Source: an uncultured Bacilli bacterium (GTDB lineage: Bacteria; Bacillota_I; Bacilli_A; RF39; UBA660). From it: 7,967 bases of DNA. The notes under the pieces are model-generated. The model was not told where the DNA came from and ran no database searches. It saw only the letters and a program-made list of their open reading frames with translations. A program made the position numbers and the translations under genes. This document shows, piece by piece, positions 7,811-7,967 of this stretch (the stretch's first letter is position 1; every line of letters starts with the position of its first letter). The DNA lies in NCBI GenBank assembly GCA_944329545.1, contig CALVIK010000092.1:1-7967 (forward strand), read 5' to 3'.

Positions 7811-7838
7811 TTGTTTTTTTTTTTTTTTGTGATAAAAT
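7811..7838 (+). promoter_or_regulatory. Promoter of the surface-protein gene with a poly-T spacer
   Basis: TTGTTT (7811-7816) and TAAAAT (7833-7838) are 16 bases apart. The -10 box is preceded by TG (7830-7831) as an extended -10. The 11-base block TGTGATAAAAT (7828-7838) matches the polC promoter TGTGATATAAT at 10 of 11 positions. The spacer and the end of the -35 box consist largely of an uninterrupted T run, so any change in its length would change box spacing. Confidence 0.6.
7814..7828 (+). repeat. Homopolymeric tract of 15 T in a promoter spacer
   Basis: Fifteen consecutive T lie between TTG (7811-7813) and GTGATAAAAT. It is the longest mononucleotide run I see in the window. Tracts this long are prone to slipped-strand gain or loss of a base, and also to sequencing length error. 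Confidence 0.9.
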
Positions 7839-7860
7839 AATATTAAGATGGGAGGATATC

Positions 7861-7967
7861 ATGAAACAGTTAAGCAGAAGACAAAAAAATAATCTAATAT
7901 TTGGTGGCTTATGCTGTATATTACTACTTATGGGTATCGGATATGCAGCCTTTTCAAGTCAACTAAA
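7861..7967 (+). CDS. N-terminus of a probable exported or surface protein, 3' end outside the window
   Basis: The ATG at 7861 has a strong ribosome-binding site (GGGAGG, 7850-7855) 5 bases ahead, and 35 codons are visible. The N-terminus is basic (K2, R6, R7, K9). A hydrophobic segment follows (~12-26, LIFGG...ILLLMGIG) and then GYAAFSSQL. This is a signal peptide or N-terminal anchor. The GYAAFSS sequence recalls the start of secreted surface or matrix proteins of Firmicutes (TasA/camelysin-like leaders with WAAF or YAAF after the hydrophobic core), but that likeness is by eye. Two adjacent Cys (19, 20) lie in the middle of the hydrophobic stretch without a proper lipobox, so a lipoprotein is unlikely. 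Its own terminator-insulated promoter, with a T15 tract, implies separate and possibly switchable expression. The mature function cannot be told from this fragment. Confidence 0.8.
   Translation, partial: MKQLSRRQKNNLIFGGLCCILLLMGIGYAAFSSQL

Noticed and set aside
7793..7828. ATTTAT/ATAAAT hairpin followed by T15 read as an intrinsic terminator
   Set aside because: The stem has only six A-T pairs around a 3-base loop and is 6 bases from the T run. The strong polC terminator already stands at 7726-7759, and a promoter reading explains the -35, T run and extended -10 better.
1..7967. CRISPR array, insertion sequence, tRNA, rRNA or riboswitch
   Set aside because: No regularly spaced repeats, transposase-like frame, terminal inverted repeats, cloverleaf or long structured leader was seen. 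Every gap between genes is under 140 bases.

Overview
The window looks like chromosomal DNA from a low-GC Gram-positive bacterium on the Bacilli/Mollicutes side of the Firmicutes. The evidence is a strongly AT-rich composition, a Gram-positive-type replicative polymerase (PolC, with its proofreading exonuclease inserted in the PHP domain), strong Shine-Dalgarno sites and T-rich intrinsic terminators. Every Trp codon I checked is TGG, no TGA is read inside a gene, and all complete genes stop at TAA. That argues against the Mycoplasma/Spiroplasma code (TGA = Trp) and fits a standard-code relative such as Acholeplasma, Erysipelotrichia or an uncultured RF39-type gut lineage. The exact lineage is an inference.

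Layout, all genes on the + strand: (1) positions 2-634 hold the 3' part of a single-pass membrane protein that I do not recognise, with a basic cytoplasmic side and an acidic, Asn/Thr/Ser-rich outer side. (2) Positions 636-929 encode a 97-residue acidic protein, one base after the previous stop and so probably co-translated with it. A short terminator ends this unit. (3) Positions 994-3180 encode RNase R (rnr), a 3'-to-5' exoribonuclease, with its own promoter and terminator. (4) Positions 3231-7727 encode PolC, the DNA polymerase III alpha subunit, with an extended -10 promoter and a strong terminator. (5) From 7861 to the window end is the start of a probable exported or surface protein with a signal/anchor segment. 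Its promoter spacer carries a run of 15 T.

Apart from the first pair, the genes seem to be separate short transcription units: each is bounded by an intrinsic terminator, and the next promoter follows within a few tens of bases. All three terminators overlap or abut the stop codon of the gene they end. RNase R (RNA turnover and quality control) and PolC (chromosome replication) are housekeeping genes with intact catalytic residues. I see no mobile element, CRISPR array, tRNA or rRNA. No intergenic stretch reaches 300 bases; the longest is 7728-7860.

Most of the window is ordinary core genome. The best candidate for something unusual is the homopolymeric T tract inside the promoter of the surface-protein gene, which has the form of a phase-variation switch. 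The two unrecognised genes at the left edge are the other item worth following up.
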